This document shows positions 9,211 to 17,560 of a stretch of DNA of 64,000 bases, in pieces. Under the pieces are notes generated by a model that made no database searches, was not told the origin of the DNA, and worked only from the letters and a program-made list of their open reading frames with translations. The stretch covers positions 1 through 64,000 of the forward strand of contig CAMNHF010000002.1 of assembly GCA_946538975.1 (NCBI GenBank), given 5' to 3'. The stretch's first letter is position 1. Each line of letters starts with the position of its first letter. Made by a program: the position numbers and the translations under genes. The stretch comes from an uncultured Clostridia bacterium. GTDB taxonomy: Bacteria > Bacillota > Clostridia > Christensenellales > Aristaeellaceae.

Positions 9211-11115
9211 TTATTCCTCCGCCAGCTGCTCCCAGCGGGCATAGAGCTGTTCGATCTCCGCTTTTTTCTGCTGATAGCTGCGGGAGAGGGCAGCTGCGGC
9301 CGCGCTGTCCTGCCAGGTGGCGGGATCGGCGAGCCGCGCCTCCATCTCGGCGGCCTCCGCCTCGGCCTTCGTCACGGCGGCTTCGGCGTCCGCGAGGGCC
9401 TGCTTGCGATCCTTCTCGCGGAGCAGCTCCTCCCGACTGCGCTTCTTCGCCTTGTCCTGCGCGGTGCGGGTCTGCTGCGGCGCGTCGCCGTCCGGCGGCA
9501 GCTCGCGGGTAATCTTCTCGTAATAGTCGTCGTAATTGCCCAGGTATTCCCGGATGCCGCCCTCCTCCAGCACCATCACCTTCTCGGCGAAGCGGTTGAT
9601 GAAGTAGCGGTCGTGGCTGATCGCGAGGATCGTGCCGGGGAAGTCCATCAGCGCGCGCTCCAGCACCTCGCGGCTGTCCATGTCCAGGTGGTTTGTCGGC
9701 TCGTCCAGCAGCAGCAGATTGTCCCGCCGCAGCATCAGCTTGGTCAGCGCGACGCGGCCCTTCTCGCCGCCGGACAGGGTGGAAACCGGCATCAGCACGT
9801 CATCCCCGGTGAACAGGAACATCCCCAGCGCGCCGCGCACCTCCGTCTGATCCAGGCGGCGGAAGTCGTCCCAGACCTCGTCCAGGACAGTCTTGTCCGG
9901 GTGCAGATGGGCCTGATGCTGGTCGTAATAGCCGATGTCGACGCCGGTGCCCAGGCGGATGCTGCCGGCGTCCGGCCTTTCCTCGCCCACAATGCATTTG
10001 AGCAGGGTGGACTTGCCCACGCCGTTGTCGCCGATCAGGGCCACGCGGTCGCCGGCGCGCAGGTGCATCCGGATCTGGTCGAACAGCACGCGGCTGCCGT
10101 AGCCCTTCCGCAGGCCCTCCACCATCAGCACGTCGTCGCCGGTGCGCCGGCGCACGTCGAAGCGGAAGTGGATCGCCCGCTCGTCCGTGGGCTTCTCCAG
10201 ACGCTCCACCTTCTCCAGCCGTTTCTCCCGGCTCTCGGCGGCGCGGATGCTCTTCTCCCGGTTGAACATGCGGTAGCGGGCGATGATGGCCTCCTGCCGC
10301 GCGATCTCCCGCTGCTGCTGCTGCCAGGCCCGCATGCGGATCTCGTAGCGCTCGGCCCGCTCCTCCATGTAGGCGGTGTAGTTGCCGCTGTAGCACTCCA
10401 CGGTGCCGAAGAGCAATTCGCCCATGCGCCCGCAGACCGCGTCCATGAAGTAGCGGTCATGGCTGATGAGCAGCACTGCGCCCCGGTAGGTCTGCAGATA
10501 ATTCTCCAGCCAGGCGATGGATTTCAGGTCGAGATGGTTGGTCGGCTCGTCCAGCAGCAGCACGTCCGGCTCCGTCAGCAGCATGCGGCCCAGGCACAGC
10601 CGGGTGCGCTCGCCGCCGGAGAGCAGCCGCGCCGGCTGGCTCTGCTGCTCCTTCGTGAAGCCCAGGCCCGCCAGCACCCCCTGCACGGTGGAGCGCCAGC
10701 CGTAGCCGTTCGCCCGCTCGAAATCCCGCGTCAGCCGGTCGTACTCGCTGCCCAGCCGCCGCAGCATGTCCGGATCGTGGCCCTGCTCGGCCATCTCGCC
10801 CTCCAGGGCCCGCAGGCGCTGCTCCATCGCCACCACCGGGTCGAAGACGTGCTCCAGCTCTTCCAGCACGGTGCCGGTCTGGCTGACCTCGCCCTGCTGC
10901 GCCAGGTAGCCCAGCCGGAGGCCCTTCTGCATGGTCATGGTGCCGCCGTCGGCGCTCTCCAGCCCGGCGATGATCTTCATCAGCGTGGACTTGCCGCTGC
11001 CGTTGACGCCCACCAGGCCCATCCGTTCCCCGTCCTGCAGGGTAAACGAAACCTCCTTCAGCACTTCGTTGGTGCCGAAGCTCTTGCGGATCTCCTGCAG
11101 CGCCAGCAGAATCAT
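9211..11115 (-). CDS. ABC-F family ATP-binding protein (ribosome-associated type)
   Basis: This is a soluble protein with two fused ABC ATPase domains and no membrane segment, the layout of ABC-F translation factors (EttA, Uup, YdiF) and ribosome-protection proteins. In its 634 residues, domain 1 has GVNGSGKS and LSGGERTR, and domain 2 has GDNGVGKS and LSGGEKGRV. A basic linker lies between them. The last 100 residues are charged helices (REELLREKDRKQALAD) predicted as a coiled coil, most like the Uup/YdiF branch. AGGAGG precedes the ATG. It probably acts on the ribosome. Antibiotic protection cannot be inferred, as the interdomain linker shows no motif I can assign. Confidence 0.88.
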   Translation of the reverse strand: MILLALQEIRKSFGTNEVLKEVSFTLQDGERMGLVGVNGSGKSTLMKIIAGLESADGGTMTMQKGLRLGYLAQQGEVSQTGTVLEELEHVFDPVVAMEQRLRALEGEMAEQGHDPDMLRRLGSEYDRLTRDFERANGYGWRSTVQGVLAGLGFTKEQQSQPARLLSGGERTRLCLGRMLLTEPDVLLLDEPTNHLDLKSIAWLENYLQTYRGAVLLISHDRYFMDAVCGRMGELLFGTVECYSGNYTAYMEERAERYEIRMRAWQQQQREIARQEAIIARYRMFNREKSIRAAESREKRLEKVERLEKPTDERAIHFRFDVRRRTGDDVLMVEGLRKGYGSRVLFDQIRMHLRAGDRVALIGDNGVGKSTLLKCIVGEERPDAGSIRLGTGVDIGYYDQHQAHLHPDKTVLDEVWDDFRRLDQTEVRGALGMFLFTGDDVLMPVSTLSGGEKGRVALTKLMLRRDNLLLLDEPTNHLDMDSREVLERALMDFPGTILAISHDRYFINRFAEKVMVLEEGGIREYLGNYDDYYEKITRELPPDGDAPQQTRTAQDKAKKRSREELLREKDRKQALADAEAAVTKAEAEAAEMEARLADPATWQDSAAAAALSRSYQQKKAEIEQLYARWEQLAEE

Positions 11116-11145
11116 GGCAGCCTCCTGTGGTTGTGATGAATCGCG

Positions 11146-11952
11146 TCAGTCCCGCCGGATCGTGTAGACGCCGCCCACGCGGTCGCGCCAGGCCAGGTCG
11201 ATGCAGACGTCCTTCCCCAGCTCCATGCCCTCCAGCTCGGCCCGGCTCTCGCTGGTGTCCAGCGCCAGCTGCGGGGTATTGTTCTCGCCGGAGAGGTGGC
11301 CGAGGATGATGTTCTGCGTGCCGCGCTCCACCAGCGTGACCAGCGCCTCGGAGCAGGTCTCGTTGGACAGGTGGCCGTGATTGCCCAGGATGCGGCGCTT
11401 CAGCGCGGCGGAATAGTGATCGTTCCGCTTCAGCATGTCGGGGTCGTGATTGCTCTCCAGCAGCACCAGATCGCTGCCGGCGATGGCATCCCGCACACGC
11501 TCCGGGAAGCAGCCCAGATCCGTCGCGATGGACAGGCTGGCCCCGCCGCCCCACAGCCGGAAGCCGCAGGGCTCCGCCGCGTCGTGGGGGATGGCGAAGG
11601 GCGTCACGCCCAGATCGCCCACATAGAAGTCCGCGTCCCGGTCAAAGGTGCGCTTCATCCCGTCCGGCAGCTTGCCGATCTTGCTGCCGATGCCGCGCCA
11701 GGTGCCCGGCGTCGCGTAGACCGGCAGCTTCCAGCGGCGGGAGAGAACGCCAACGCCGGAGATGTGGTCGGAGTGCTCGTGGGTCAGGAGAATGCCGCTC
11801 AGGCTCTCCGGCTCCACCCCGATGAAGCGCAGGGCGTCCTCCACGGTGCGGCCCGGCTTTCCCGCGTCCACCAGCAGCCGGGTCCCGCCGTACTGCACAA
11901 AAAGCGCGTTGCCGCTGGAGCCGGAATAGAGCGGGCAGAATATCAGATCCAT
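11146..11952 (-). CDS. MBL-fold metallohydrolase, WalJ/YycJ-like
   Basis: This 268-residue metallo-beta-lactamase-fold enzyme has the metal-binding motif HEHSDH (about residues 58-63) and an N-terminal CPLYSGSSGNALFV strand pair. It also has the distal NHGHLSNE and GHLSGENN histidines typical of the YycJ/WalJ group. Family members are nuclease-like or of unknown substrate, and in Bacillus they belong to the WalRK regulon. Here it is not next to walRK; it lies between the ABC-F gene and the glycan genes, 12 bases after licD. AAGGAAC serves as ribosome site. Confidence 0.87.
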   Translation of the reverse strand: MDLIFCPLYSGSSGNALFVQYGGTRLLVDAGKPGRTVEDALRFIGVEPESLSGILLTHEHSDHISGVGVLSRRWKLPVYATPGTWRGIGSKIGKLPDGMKRTFDRDADFYVGDLGVTPFAIPHDAAEPCGFRLWGGGASLSIATDLGCFPERVRDAIAGSDLVLLESNHDPDMLKRNDHYSAALKRRILGNHGHLSNETCSEALVTLVERGTQNIILGHLSGENNTPQLALDTSESRAELEGMELGKDVCIDLAWRDRVGGVYTIRRD

Positions 11953-11964
11953 GCGTTTTGTTCC

Positions 11965-12705
11965 TTACACGTCCAGATGCTTGGCGACCCGCTCGCTCTC
12001 CGGCGGCGGCGTCATGTAGTCAGGCCCGAACAGCTCCGTGAGCACCTCGGCATAGCGCTTCGGGATCAGCACGGGGATGTCCTCAAAGGGCACGGTCTCC
12101 TTCTCCGCGAACTGCTCCGGATGCCAGATGTGCATCATCAGCTCAAAGGCGCCGTTGCTCATGGAGAGGTCGCTGCCGGTCTTCACCTCGGTGGACACCT
12201 TCTCATAGCGGCGAACCTTCCACTGGGTGGAGAAGGGCAGGCCCATCAGGTGGGTGGCGCGCAGCAGGATGCGGTTCTTCAGCGAGAAGCGGCTGTAGTC
12301 CACATTCCGCTTGAGCATTCCCTGCAGCAGATGCAGCCGCAGGAACCACCACTTGCGCTTCAGACCCTCCGGCGGCACCCGGTCCAGGATGAAGAAATCC
12401 GTCCAGGCCTCGGCCAGGGCAGGGTCGCTGTTCATCACACGCGGCGTCCAGGTGTTCAGGTAGGTCAGCTCAAAGCGCGGGTCGCGCTCCGAGGGATAGA
12501 CGCGGCGGAACTTCTCGAATTCCTCCCGCGTGAAGAGCAGATCCACGTCGTCATCCCACGGGATGAAGCCCTTGTGCCGCACCGCCCCCAGCAGGGAGCC
12601 GCACATCATGTTGTACTGGATGCCGTGCCGCGCGCAGACCGCGGTGATGTCCCGCAGCTGCTCCAGCAGCTCCGCGTGAATCTCTTCCAGGGTCAGCTTC
12701 GGCAT
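11965..12705 (-). CDS. LicD family phosphotransferase-like protein
   Basis: LicD-family proteins transfer phosphorylcholine or other phospho-alcohols from a CDP donor to surface glycans. The 246-residue product has the hallmark GSLLGAVRHKGFIPWDDDVDL, a nucleotidyltransferase-type fold with a metal-binding acidic motif at about residues 36-56. The start at 12705 follows AGGAGGAAACGAC; the track ORF extends upstream through the transketolase gene in another frame. It overlaps the upstream transketolase gene by 13 bases, so translation is coupled. Its place after a sugar transferase and split transketolase suggests it decorates a cell-surface polymer with a phospho-linked group. Confidence 0.85.
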   Translation of the reverse strand: MPKLTLEEIHAELLEQLRDITAVCARHGIQYNMMCGSLLGAVRHKGFIPWDDDVDLLFTREEFEKFRRVYPSERDPRFELTYLNTWTPRVMNSDPALAEAWTDFFILDRVPPEGLKRKWWFLRLHLLQGMLKRNVDYSRFSLKNRILLRATHLMGLPFSTQWKVRRYEKVSTEVKTGSDLSMSNGAFELMMHIWHPEQFAEKETVPFEDIPVLIPKRYAEVLTELFGPDYMTPPPESERVAKHLDV

Positions 12706-13640
12706 GTCGTTTCCTCCTCTTCGCGCACCAGCTGCCGGGCCAGCGCAGCCACCGCCGCGGCATCCATCCCGTAATGGGCGCGCAGGTACTGCTGATTGCC
12801 CACCACGGAGGAGTATACGTCGGGCATGCCGACGCGGTGCACCCGGCACGGCGCGCCGAGCCCCGCCACGACCTCGCAGACCGCGCTGCCGAAGCCGCCG
12901 ACCACGGTGTGCTCCTCCACAGTGATGAGATGGCGGAAGCGGCCGCTGAGCTCCGCCAGCTTCTTCTCGTCGATGGGCTTGATGCTGGGGAAGGAGACCA
13001 CCTCGGCGGAGATGCCCTCCGCGGCCAGCGCCTCCGCCGCTGCCATCGTCTGCGTCAGGATGCCGCCGGCCGACAGCAGGGCGATGTCGCTGCCGCGGCG
13101 CAGGGTGAAGGCCTCCGGCAGCTTCCACGACGTGATCGGCTCCGGATGCACCACCGGCTCGCCGCCCCGCCCCAGACGCAGATAGCAGGTGCCCTCTGTC
13201 CGCAGCATCACGGGGACGACGGCCTCCACCTCCGCCGGATCGCCGGGGGTGAACACGGTCACACCGGGGAGGGCCCGCATCACGGCCATGTCCTCGGTGG
13301 CGTGGTGGCTCATGCCCAGGCTGCCGTAGACGAAGCCGCCGCCCACGCAGACGATCTTGACATCCGCCCCGTGATAGGCGCAGTCGTTGCGAATCTGCTC
13401 CACGCAGCGCAGGGTCGGGAAATTGCCAATGGAATAGGTGAGCACCGTGCGCCCGGTCCGGGACAGGCCGGCAGCCAGGCCGGTCATGCCCTGCTCGGCG
13501 ATGCCCGCGTTGACGAACTGCTTCGGATAGGTCTCCCAGAAGGGCCGCAGCACGCCGAAGCCCAGGTCGCCGGTGATCAGCGTCAGCCGGCTGTCCTCCT
13601 TCGCGGCGCGCATCAGCGCCCGCACAAAAGCGTCTCTCAT
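12693..13640 (-). CDS. Transketolase, C-terminal subunit
   Basis: This 315-residue protein has the pyrimidine-binding and C-terminal domains of a transketolase. The glutamate motif NAGIAEQGMTGLAAGL at about 43-58 is the conserved thiamine-diphosphate activating Glu region. Its N-terminal half is encoded separately just upstream (13637-14503), and the genes overlap by 4 bases. Split transketolases are common in anaerobes for pentose metabolism. Here the pair is embedded among glycan-assembly genes, so a dedicated ketol transfer for sugar-precursor synthesis is possible; this is inference. Confidence 0.88.
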   Translation of the reverse strand: MRDAFVRALMRAAKEDSRLTLITGDLGFGVLRPFWETYPKQFVNAGIAEQGMTGLAAGLSRTGRTVLTYSIGNFPTLRCVEQIRNDCAYHGADVKIVCVGGGFVYGSLGMSHHATEDMAVMRALPGVTVFTPGDPAEVEAVVPVMLRTEGTCYLRLGRGGEPVVHPEPITSWKLPEAFTLRRGSDIALLSAGGILTQTMAAAEALAAEGISAEVVSFPSIKPIDEKKLAELSGRFRHLITVEEHTVVGGFGSAVCEVVAGLGAPCRVHRVGMPDVYSSVVGNQQYLRAHYGMDAAAVAALARQLVREEEETTCRS

Positions 13641-14503
13641 GGCCGCTGCGCCTCCAGTTCCTTCAGGGCCGCCTCGTATTCATCCCCCTGGGGCGTGCGG
13701 TAATGCCACAGGATGTCGTTCTCCATAAAGCTGACGCCCTTGCCCTTCACCGTCACCGCGATGATCACCTGGGGCTGGCCGCGGACCTCCTTCGCCTCGG
13801 CAAAGGCGCGCTCCAGGGCCGCCGGATCGTGGCCGTCCACCGTGCAGGCGTGCCAGCCGAAATCCCGCCACTTGGCCTCGAAGGGCTCCAGCCGCAGCGT
13901 GTTTTCCGTAAAGTCCAGGGACTGCATCCGGTTCCGGTCGACGACCACAGTCAGCCCGTCCAGGCCAAATTGCGCCGCCTGCAGGGCCGCCTCCCAGACG
14001 GAACCCTCGTCGCACTCACCGTCGCCCAGCACCGCATACACCCGCCACGTGGCGCCGTCCATGCGCGCGCCCAGCGCCAGGCCCGCCGCCACCGCCAGCC
14101 CGTGTCCCAGGGAGCCGGTGGAGAATTCCACGCCCGGCACGCCCTTGTGGCTGACATGGCCCGAAAGAATGGAGCCGTTGGCATAGTGCTCCTTCAGCTG
14201 CTCCACGGGGAAGAAGCCGCGCTCGGCCAGAGCGGCGTACACCGCGGCGCCCGCGTGGCCCTTGGAAAGGATCAGCCGGTCCCGGTCAGGCCAGAGCGGC
14301 TCCTCCGGCCGCACGCGCAGCACGCGGGTGTAGAGCACGGCCATGATCTCCGCCAGGGAGAAGATCGCGCCGATGTGGCTTCCGCGGCTCAGATGGGTCA
14401 TCTCCAGCCCGTGGCGGCGAATCAGCCACGCCAGCACCCGCGGATCCGACGTGTCGATTTCCGTGCCGCCAAAGGCACTGTGTGTCCATTCGGTATAATT
14501 CAT
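13637..14503 (-). CDS. Transketolase, N-terminal (thiamine diphosphate-binding) subunit
   Basis: This 288-residue protein is the pyrophosphate-binding half of a transketolase. LSKGHA (about 79-84), GSLGHGL and the ThDP signature GDGECDEGSVWEA ending in the VVDRN region are all present. It needs the downstream subunit for an active site at the interface. It starts four bases inside the sugar-transferase gene (ATGA overlap). The four glycan-block genes are therefore tightly coupled in the order sugar transferase, TktN, TktC, LicD. Confidence 0.9.
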   Translation of the reverse strand: MNYTEWTHSAFGGTEIDTSDPRVLAWLIRRHGLEMTHLSRGSHIGAIFSLAEIMAVLYTRVLRVRPEEPLWPDRDRLILSKGHAGAAVYAALAERGFFPVEQLKEHYANGSILSGHVSHKGVPGVEFSTGSLGHGLAVAAGLALGARMDGATWRVYAVLGDGECDEGSVWEAALQAAQFGLDGLTVVVDRNRMQSLDFTENTLRLEPFEAKWRDFGWHACTVDGHDPAALERAFAEAKEVRGQPQVIIAVTVKGKGVSFMENDILWHYRTPQGDEYEAALKELEAQRP

Positions 14504-15207
14504 CTGGCATTCCTTCCCGCGGCGGACTCCGCGCTGTGCTTTTTCCCCGCCTTGCCGGCCACGCCGGCCAGCGTCTCAAAGAACAGCCGCGCGTCCAGGC
14601 CGAAGCTCTGGTTCTTCGCGTACTCCACCCGCAGGCGGTTCTTCTCCGGCAGCACCAGCCGCTCGAAGTTCTCCACCGGGTTCTCCGTGCCGACGATCTC
14701 GTCCTGGGCGATGAACACGATGGAGGAGCGGTCGGTCACGCCGGGGCGCACCCACAGGATGCACTCCTGCTCCTTCGTGTACTGCATGGTGTATAGCAGC
14801 AGCTCCGGCCGGGGCCCGACAAAGGACATATCGCCCTTCAGGATGTTGAACAGCTGCGGAATCTCGTCCAGCTTCAGCCGCCGCATCACCCGTCCGGCCC
14901 GCGTCACGCGGCTGTCGCCCAGGGCCGTGCAGCCGCCGGTTTTGTCCGCGTCCACGACCATGGAGCGGAACTTCAGGATGTAGAACGGCTTGTTGTGGTA
15001 GCCGCCGCGCACCGCCCGGTAGAAGACGGGGCCGGGCGAGTCCAGCTTGACCCAGAGAGCCAGCGGCAGCATCAGCACCAGGCCGGGCACCAGCAGAATC
15101 AGCGCCAGCAGCAGATCCAGCGCGCGCTTTACGACATGCGAATAAAACGGGTGGGACAGCGGTCCATCCCACCTCGGCAGGTCCGGCAGTTTTTCACGGT
15201 CAGCCAA
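14500..15207 (-). CDS. Bacterial sugar transferase (undecaprenyl-phosphate glycosyl-1-phosphate transferase type)
   Basis: This enzyme attaches the first sugar-1-phosphate to a lipid carrier and so starts synthesis of a surface polysaccharide or glycan. It has one N-terminal hydrophobic hairpin (LLLALILLVPGLVLMLPLALW) and the catalytic PglC/WcaJ-like core. Core motifs are FYILKFRSM, LKLDEIPQL and DMSFVGPRPE. The length (235 residues) fits the small monotopic class without the extra four-helix domain. The TTG at 15207 has the best spacing from AAAGGAG; a GTG at 15216 overlaps that site and is the track start. Confidence 0.88.
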   Translation of the reverse strand: MADREKLPDLPRWDGPLSHPFYSHVVKRALDLLLALILLVPGLVLMLPLALWVKLDSPGPVFYRAVRGGYHNKPFYILKFRSMVVDADKTGGCTALGDSRVTRAGRVMRRLKLDEIPQLFNILKGDMSFVGPRPELLLYTMQYTKEQECILWVRPGVTDRSSIVFIAQDEIVGTENPVENFERLVLPEKNRLRVEYAKNQSFGLDARLFFETLAGVAGKAGKKHSAESAAGRNAR

Positions 15208-15235
15208 TTGCGACACTCCTTTGGTTGGCGCAGCC

Positions 15236-16096
15236 TCACGCCTGTTCCATTCTGTCCAGCAGCTCGCTCAGCCGCTCCAGCTCCTCGCGGGAGTAGTACT
15301 GCAGCACGATGCGCCCCTTCTTCTCCGTGCCGGTCAGCGTCGCCCGGACGCCCATGCATTCGCGGATGCGGCGCTCCAGCTCGCTCAGCTCCACGGGGAG
15401 CGCCTTCACCCGCTTCGGCGCGGGGGGCGGCGGCAGCTCGCGGCGGGCGGCGGCGACGGCCTCCAGCTGGCGGACACTCCAGCCCTCGGCGGCGCAGCTG
15501 CGGGCGAGGGAGATCTTCTCCTCGTCGCTGTCCAGACCGGCCAGCACCCGCGCATGTCCGGCGGAGAGCGTGCCGTCCTTCACCAGGGCCGCCACCTCCT
15601 CCGGCAGCGTCAGCAGGCGCAGCAGGTTGGCCACTGCCGGGCGGCTCTTGCCCAGGCGCTGCGCGGCCATTTCCTGGTTGTAGCCGTGCTGGTCCATCAG
15701 CTGACGGATGCCCAGCGCCGCCTCCATCGGGTTGAGATCCTCACGCTGCAGGTTCTCCACCAGCGCGATCTCCATCTGTGTCGGCACGCTCAGCTCCCGC
15801 ACCAGGCAGGGCACGCTCGCCAGCCCGGCCAGCCGCGCGGCCCGCCAGCGGCGCTCGCCCGCGACGATGCGGTAGCGGCCCGCGTTCTCCACCACCAGCA
15901 GGGGCTGCAGCACGCCCTGCTCCCGGATGGACTGCGCCAGCTGCGCCAGGTTCTCCTCCGGGAAGCTGCGCCGCGGCTGATCCGGGTTCGGATCAATGTC
16001 CCCGATGGCGATCTCCCGCAAATTGTCGCCGCCGGCATTCTCCTCCGGCAGCAGGACGTCCAGGCCCCGGCCCAGTCCGTGGATCTTCTTTGGCAT
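15236..16096 (-). CDS. parB: Chromosome partitioning protein ParB (Spo0J-like)
   Basis: ParB is the centromere-binding CTPase switch that spreads from parS sites and loads SMC. The 286-residue product has the typical N-terminus GLGRGLDVLL, the CTP-binding GERRWRAA motif (about 79-86), ENLQREDLNP, a helix-turn-helix domain (about 125-165) and a C-terminal dimerisation domain. It is co-transcribed with parA, 21 bases downstream of it. I saw no convincing parS palindrome in this window. Confidence 0.93.
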   Translation of the reverse strand: MPKKIHGLGRGLDVLLPEENAGGDNLREIAIGDIDPNPDQPRRSFPEENLAQLAQSIREQGVLQPLLVVENAGRYRIVAGERRWRAARLAGLASVPCLVRELSVPTQMEIALVENLQREDLNPMEAALGIRQLMDQHGYNQEMAAQRLGKSRPAVANLLRLLTLPEEVAALVKDGTLSAGHARVLAGLDSDEEKISLARSCAAEGWSVRQLEAVAAARRELPPPPAPKRVKALPVELSELERRIRECMGVRATLTGTEKKGRIVLQYYSREELERLSELLDRMEQA

Positions 16097-16117
16097 GGTG
16101 CACCTCGTCCCTCAGTC

Positions 16118-16963
16118 TCACGCTTTGGCGGACTTTTTCTTTTTCTTCTTGTCCTTGGGCTTGTCTTTCTTTTTCTTCGGAGGCTCCGGCGGCGCGACCG
16201 CGGTGCGGCCGTTGCGGCGCAGCACCTCCTCCGCCAGCGCCCGGTAGGCCAGCGCGCCGGCCGACTTGCCGTCATAGATGTGGATCGGCTCGCCGTGGGA
16301 AGGCGCCTCGCCCAGGCGCACGCTGCGCGGGATCGTCACGCTGTAGACCTGCTGATGGAAGTGCTTCTTCACCTCGTCCACCACCTGCAGGCCCAGGTTG
16401 GTCCGCCCGTCCAGCATGGTCAGCAGCACGCCCTCCACGCCCAGGGCGGGGTTGATGCTCTTGCGGGCGCGGCTGATTGTGCTGACCAGGCTGGAGACGC
16501 CCTCCAGCGCGAAGTATTCGCACTGGATCGGGATCAGCACCGTGTCGGCGGCGGCCAGCGCGTTGATGGTCAGCAGCCCCAGGGACGGCGGGCAGTCAAT
16601 GAACACAAAGTCGTAGTCCGTCTTCACCGCGGCGAGGGCGTTCTTCAGCCGGTACTCGCGCTGCGGCACATCGACCAGCTCCAGCTCCGCGCCGGCCAGC
16701 CGGATGTCGCTGCAAACGATGTCCAGCCCCTTCCAGGGCGTCTTCTCCACACACTCCTGCATGGCCGCGCGTCCCAGCAGCGCCTCGTAGACGCTGCGCT
16801 CGCCGGCTTCCATGCCCAGCGCGCTGCTCGTGTTTCCCTGCGGGTCAAAATCGACAATCAAAACCCGGCTGCCCAGCTCTCCCAGCAGCGCGGAAAGGTT
16901 GACCGCCGTGGTCGTCTTGCCAACGCCGCCCTTCTGGTTCGTAACCGCTATCGTCTTTGCCAT
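16118..16963 (-). CDS. parA: Chromosome partitioning ATPase ParA (Soj-like) with lysine-rich tail
   Basis: ParA is a deviant Walker ATPase that moves ParB-DNA over the nucleoid. Residues 5-17 are AVTNQKGGVGKTT, with the deviant P-loop lysine; the switch and Walker B regions are VDFDPQGN and FVFIDCPPSLG. The core ends near residue 252. It is followed by a basic tail of about 25 residues made almost entirely of K, D, P and A, which is not part of standard Soj and may give extra nonspecific DNA binding. AGGGAG precedes the start, and a strong promoter lies 45-73 bases upstream. Confidence 0.94.
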   Translation of the reverse strand: MAKTIAVTNQKGGVGKTTTAVNLSALLGELGSRVLIVDFDPQGNTSSALGMEAGERSVYEALLGRAAMQECVEKTPWKGLDIVCSDIRLAGAELELVDVPQREYRLKNALAAVKTDYDFVFIDCPPSLGLLTINALAAADTVLIPIQCEYFALEGVSSLVSTISRARKSINPALGVEGVLLTMLDGRTNLGLQVVDEVKKHFHQQVYSVTIPRSVRLGEAPSHGEPIHIYDGKSAGALAYRALAEEVLRRNGRTAVAPPEPPKKKKDKPKDKKKKKKSAKA

Positions 16964-17007
16964 TCGCTTCTCCCTTTCGGTTCGCGTGTACGCAGATACA
17001 ATTACAT

Positions 17008-17036
17008 ATTATAATGTTTCCCGCAGGAAATGTAAA
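17008..17036 (-). promoter_or_regulatory. Sigma-A promoter for parA-parB
   Basis: On the minus strand TTTACA (17036-17031) and TATAAT (17013-17008) are separated by 17 bases, about 45 bases upstream of the parA ATG. Confidence 0.85.
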
Positions 17037-17203
17037 GCGCTGAATTTTGCATCGCGCGGGAGGCATTGCGCGGGAGACGGGCTGCGTCCGATGAGAAAGA
17101 GATAAGGAAGCCGCTGAAAGAGAGCCGGCGGTTTGGGCCGCGGAGAAAGAGCGGCGGATCCCGGGGCCATCGCGTCCGGGCCATCGCGTCTGGCGCAAAA
17201 ACC

Positions 17204-17232
17204 TTGACAAACCTGCCCGCCGGCTTTATATT
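17204..17232 (+). promoter_or_regulatory. Sigma-A promoter for the UPF0237/UPF0210 pair
   Basis: TTGACA (17204-17209) and TATATT (17227-17232) are separated by 17 bases, 40 bases before the ACT-domain gene start, which has GGAGGAATT as ribosome site. Confidence 0.85.
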
Positions 17233-17271
17233 GGTATTTGCGCCGATTGCGCGCATCGGGAGGAATTCACC

Positions 17272-17544
17272 ATGACAAAAGCTCTGATCTCCGTCACGGG
17301 CGCGGACGCCACCGGCATCATCGCGCGGGTGTCCACGAAGCTGTGGGAAATGAACATCAACATTCTCGACATCACCCAGACCATCCTCAGCGGGTACTTC
17401 ACGATGATGATGGTGGTGGATCTCGACGGCGCGCACAAAACCTTCGCGGAGATCGACGAGGCCTTCCAGCCCATCCGGGATGAGATGAAGATGACGATCC
17501 ACATGCAGCGGATGGACATTTTCGACGCCATGCACCGCGTCTGA
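17272..17544 (+). CDS. ACT domain protein, UPF0237 (GcvR-like) family
   Basis: This 90-residue protein consists of a single ACT domain ([18 protein letters not shown], then [10 protein letters not shown]). The GADATGI loop is the usual amino-acid ligand site in ACT and GcvR-type regulators. Standalone members are nearly always encoded next to a UPF0210 protein, as here, 16 bases upstream of it. The function is unproven; it probably senses an amino acid or regulates its partner. Confidence 0.9.
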   Translation: MTKALISVTGADATGIIARVSTKLWEMNINILDITQTILSGYFTMMMVVDLDGAHKTFAEIDEAFQPIRDEMKMTIHMQRMDIFDAMHRV

Positions 17545-17560
17545 GCCGGGAGGGATGAGC

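Larger units (their letters stand above)
16964..17271. other. Divergent intergenic region (308 bases) between parA and the ACT gene
   Basis: The gap holds two divergent promoters: parA to the left (17008-17036) and the ACT-domain gene to the right (17204-17232). The segment between them is GC-rich and purine-biased; I see no RNA gene or further ORF in it. TGTTTCCCGCAGGAAATG around 17015-17032 is a loose inverted repeat overlapping the parA promoter spacer. It could be an autoregulatory site but is not a parS consensus. Confidence 0.6.

Noticed and set aside
5459-9244. 1261-codon plus-strand ORF opposite dnaE
   Set aside because: It mirrors dnaE exactly and reflects high GC3 codon bias. Its translation is low-complexity (H, Q, V, L, A, R rich), and it has no ribosome site or known domain.
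15221-17014. 597-codon plus-strand ORF opposite parA and parB
   Set aside because: It spans two well-supported minus-strand genes and their junction, and its translation resembles no protein.
17015-17032. Possible parS site in the parA promoter
   Set aside because: TGTTTCCCGCAGGAAATG is only loosely palindromic and misses the central CACGTG of parS. It also lies within the promoter spacer.
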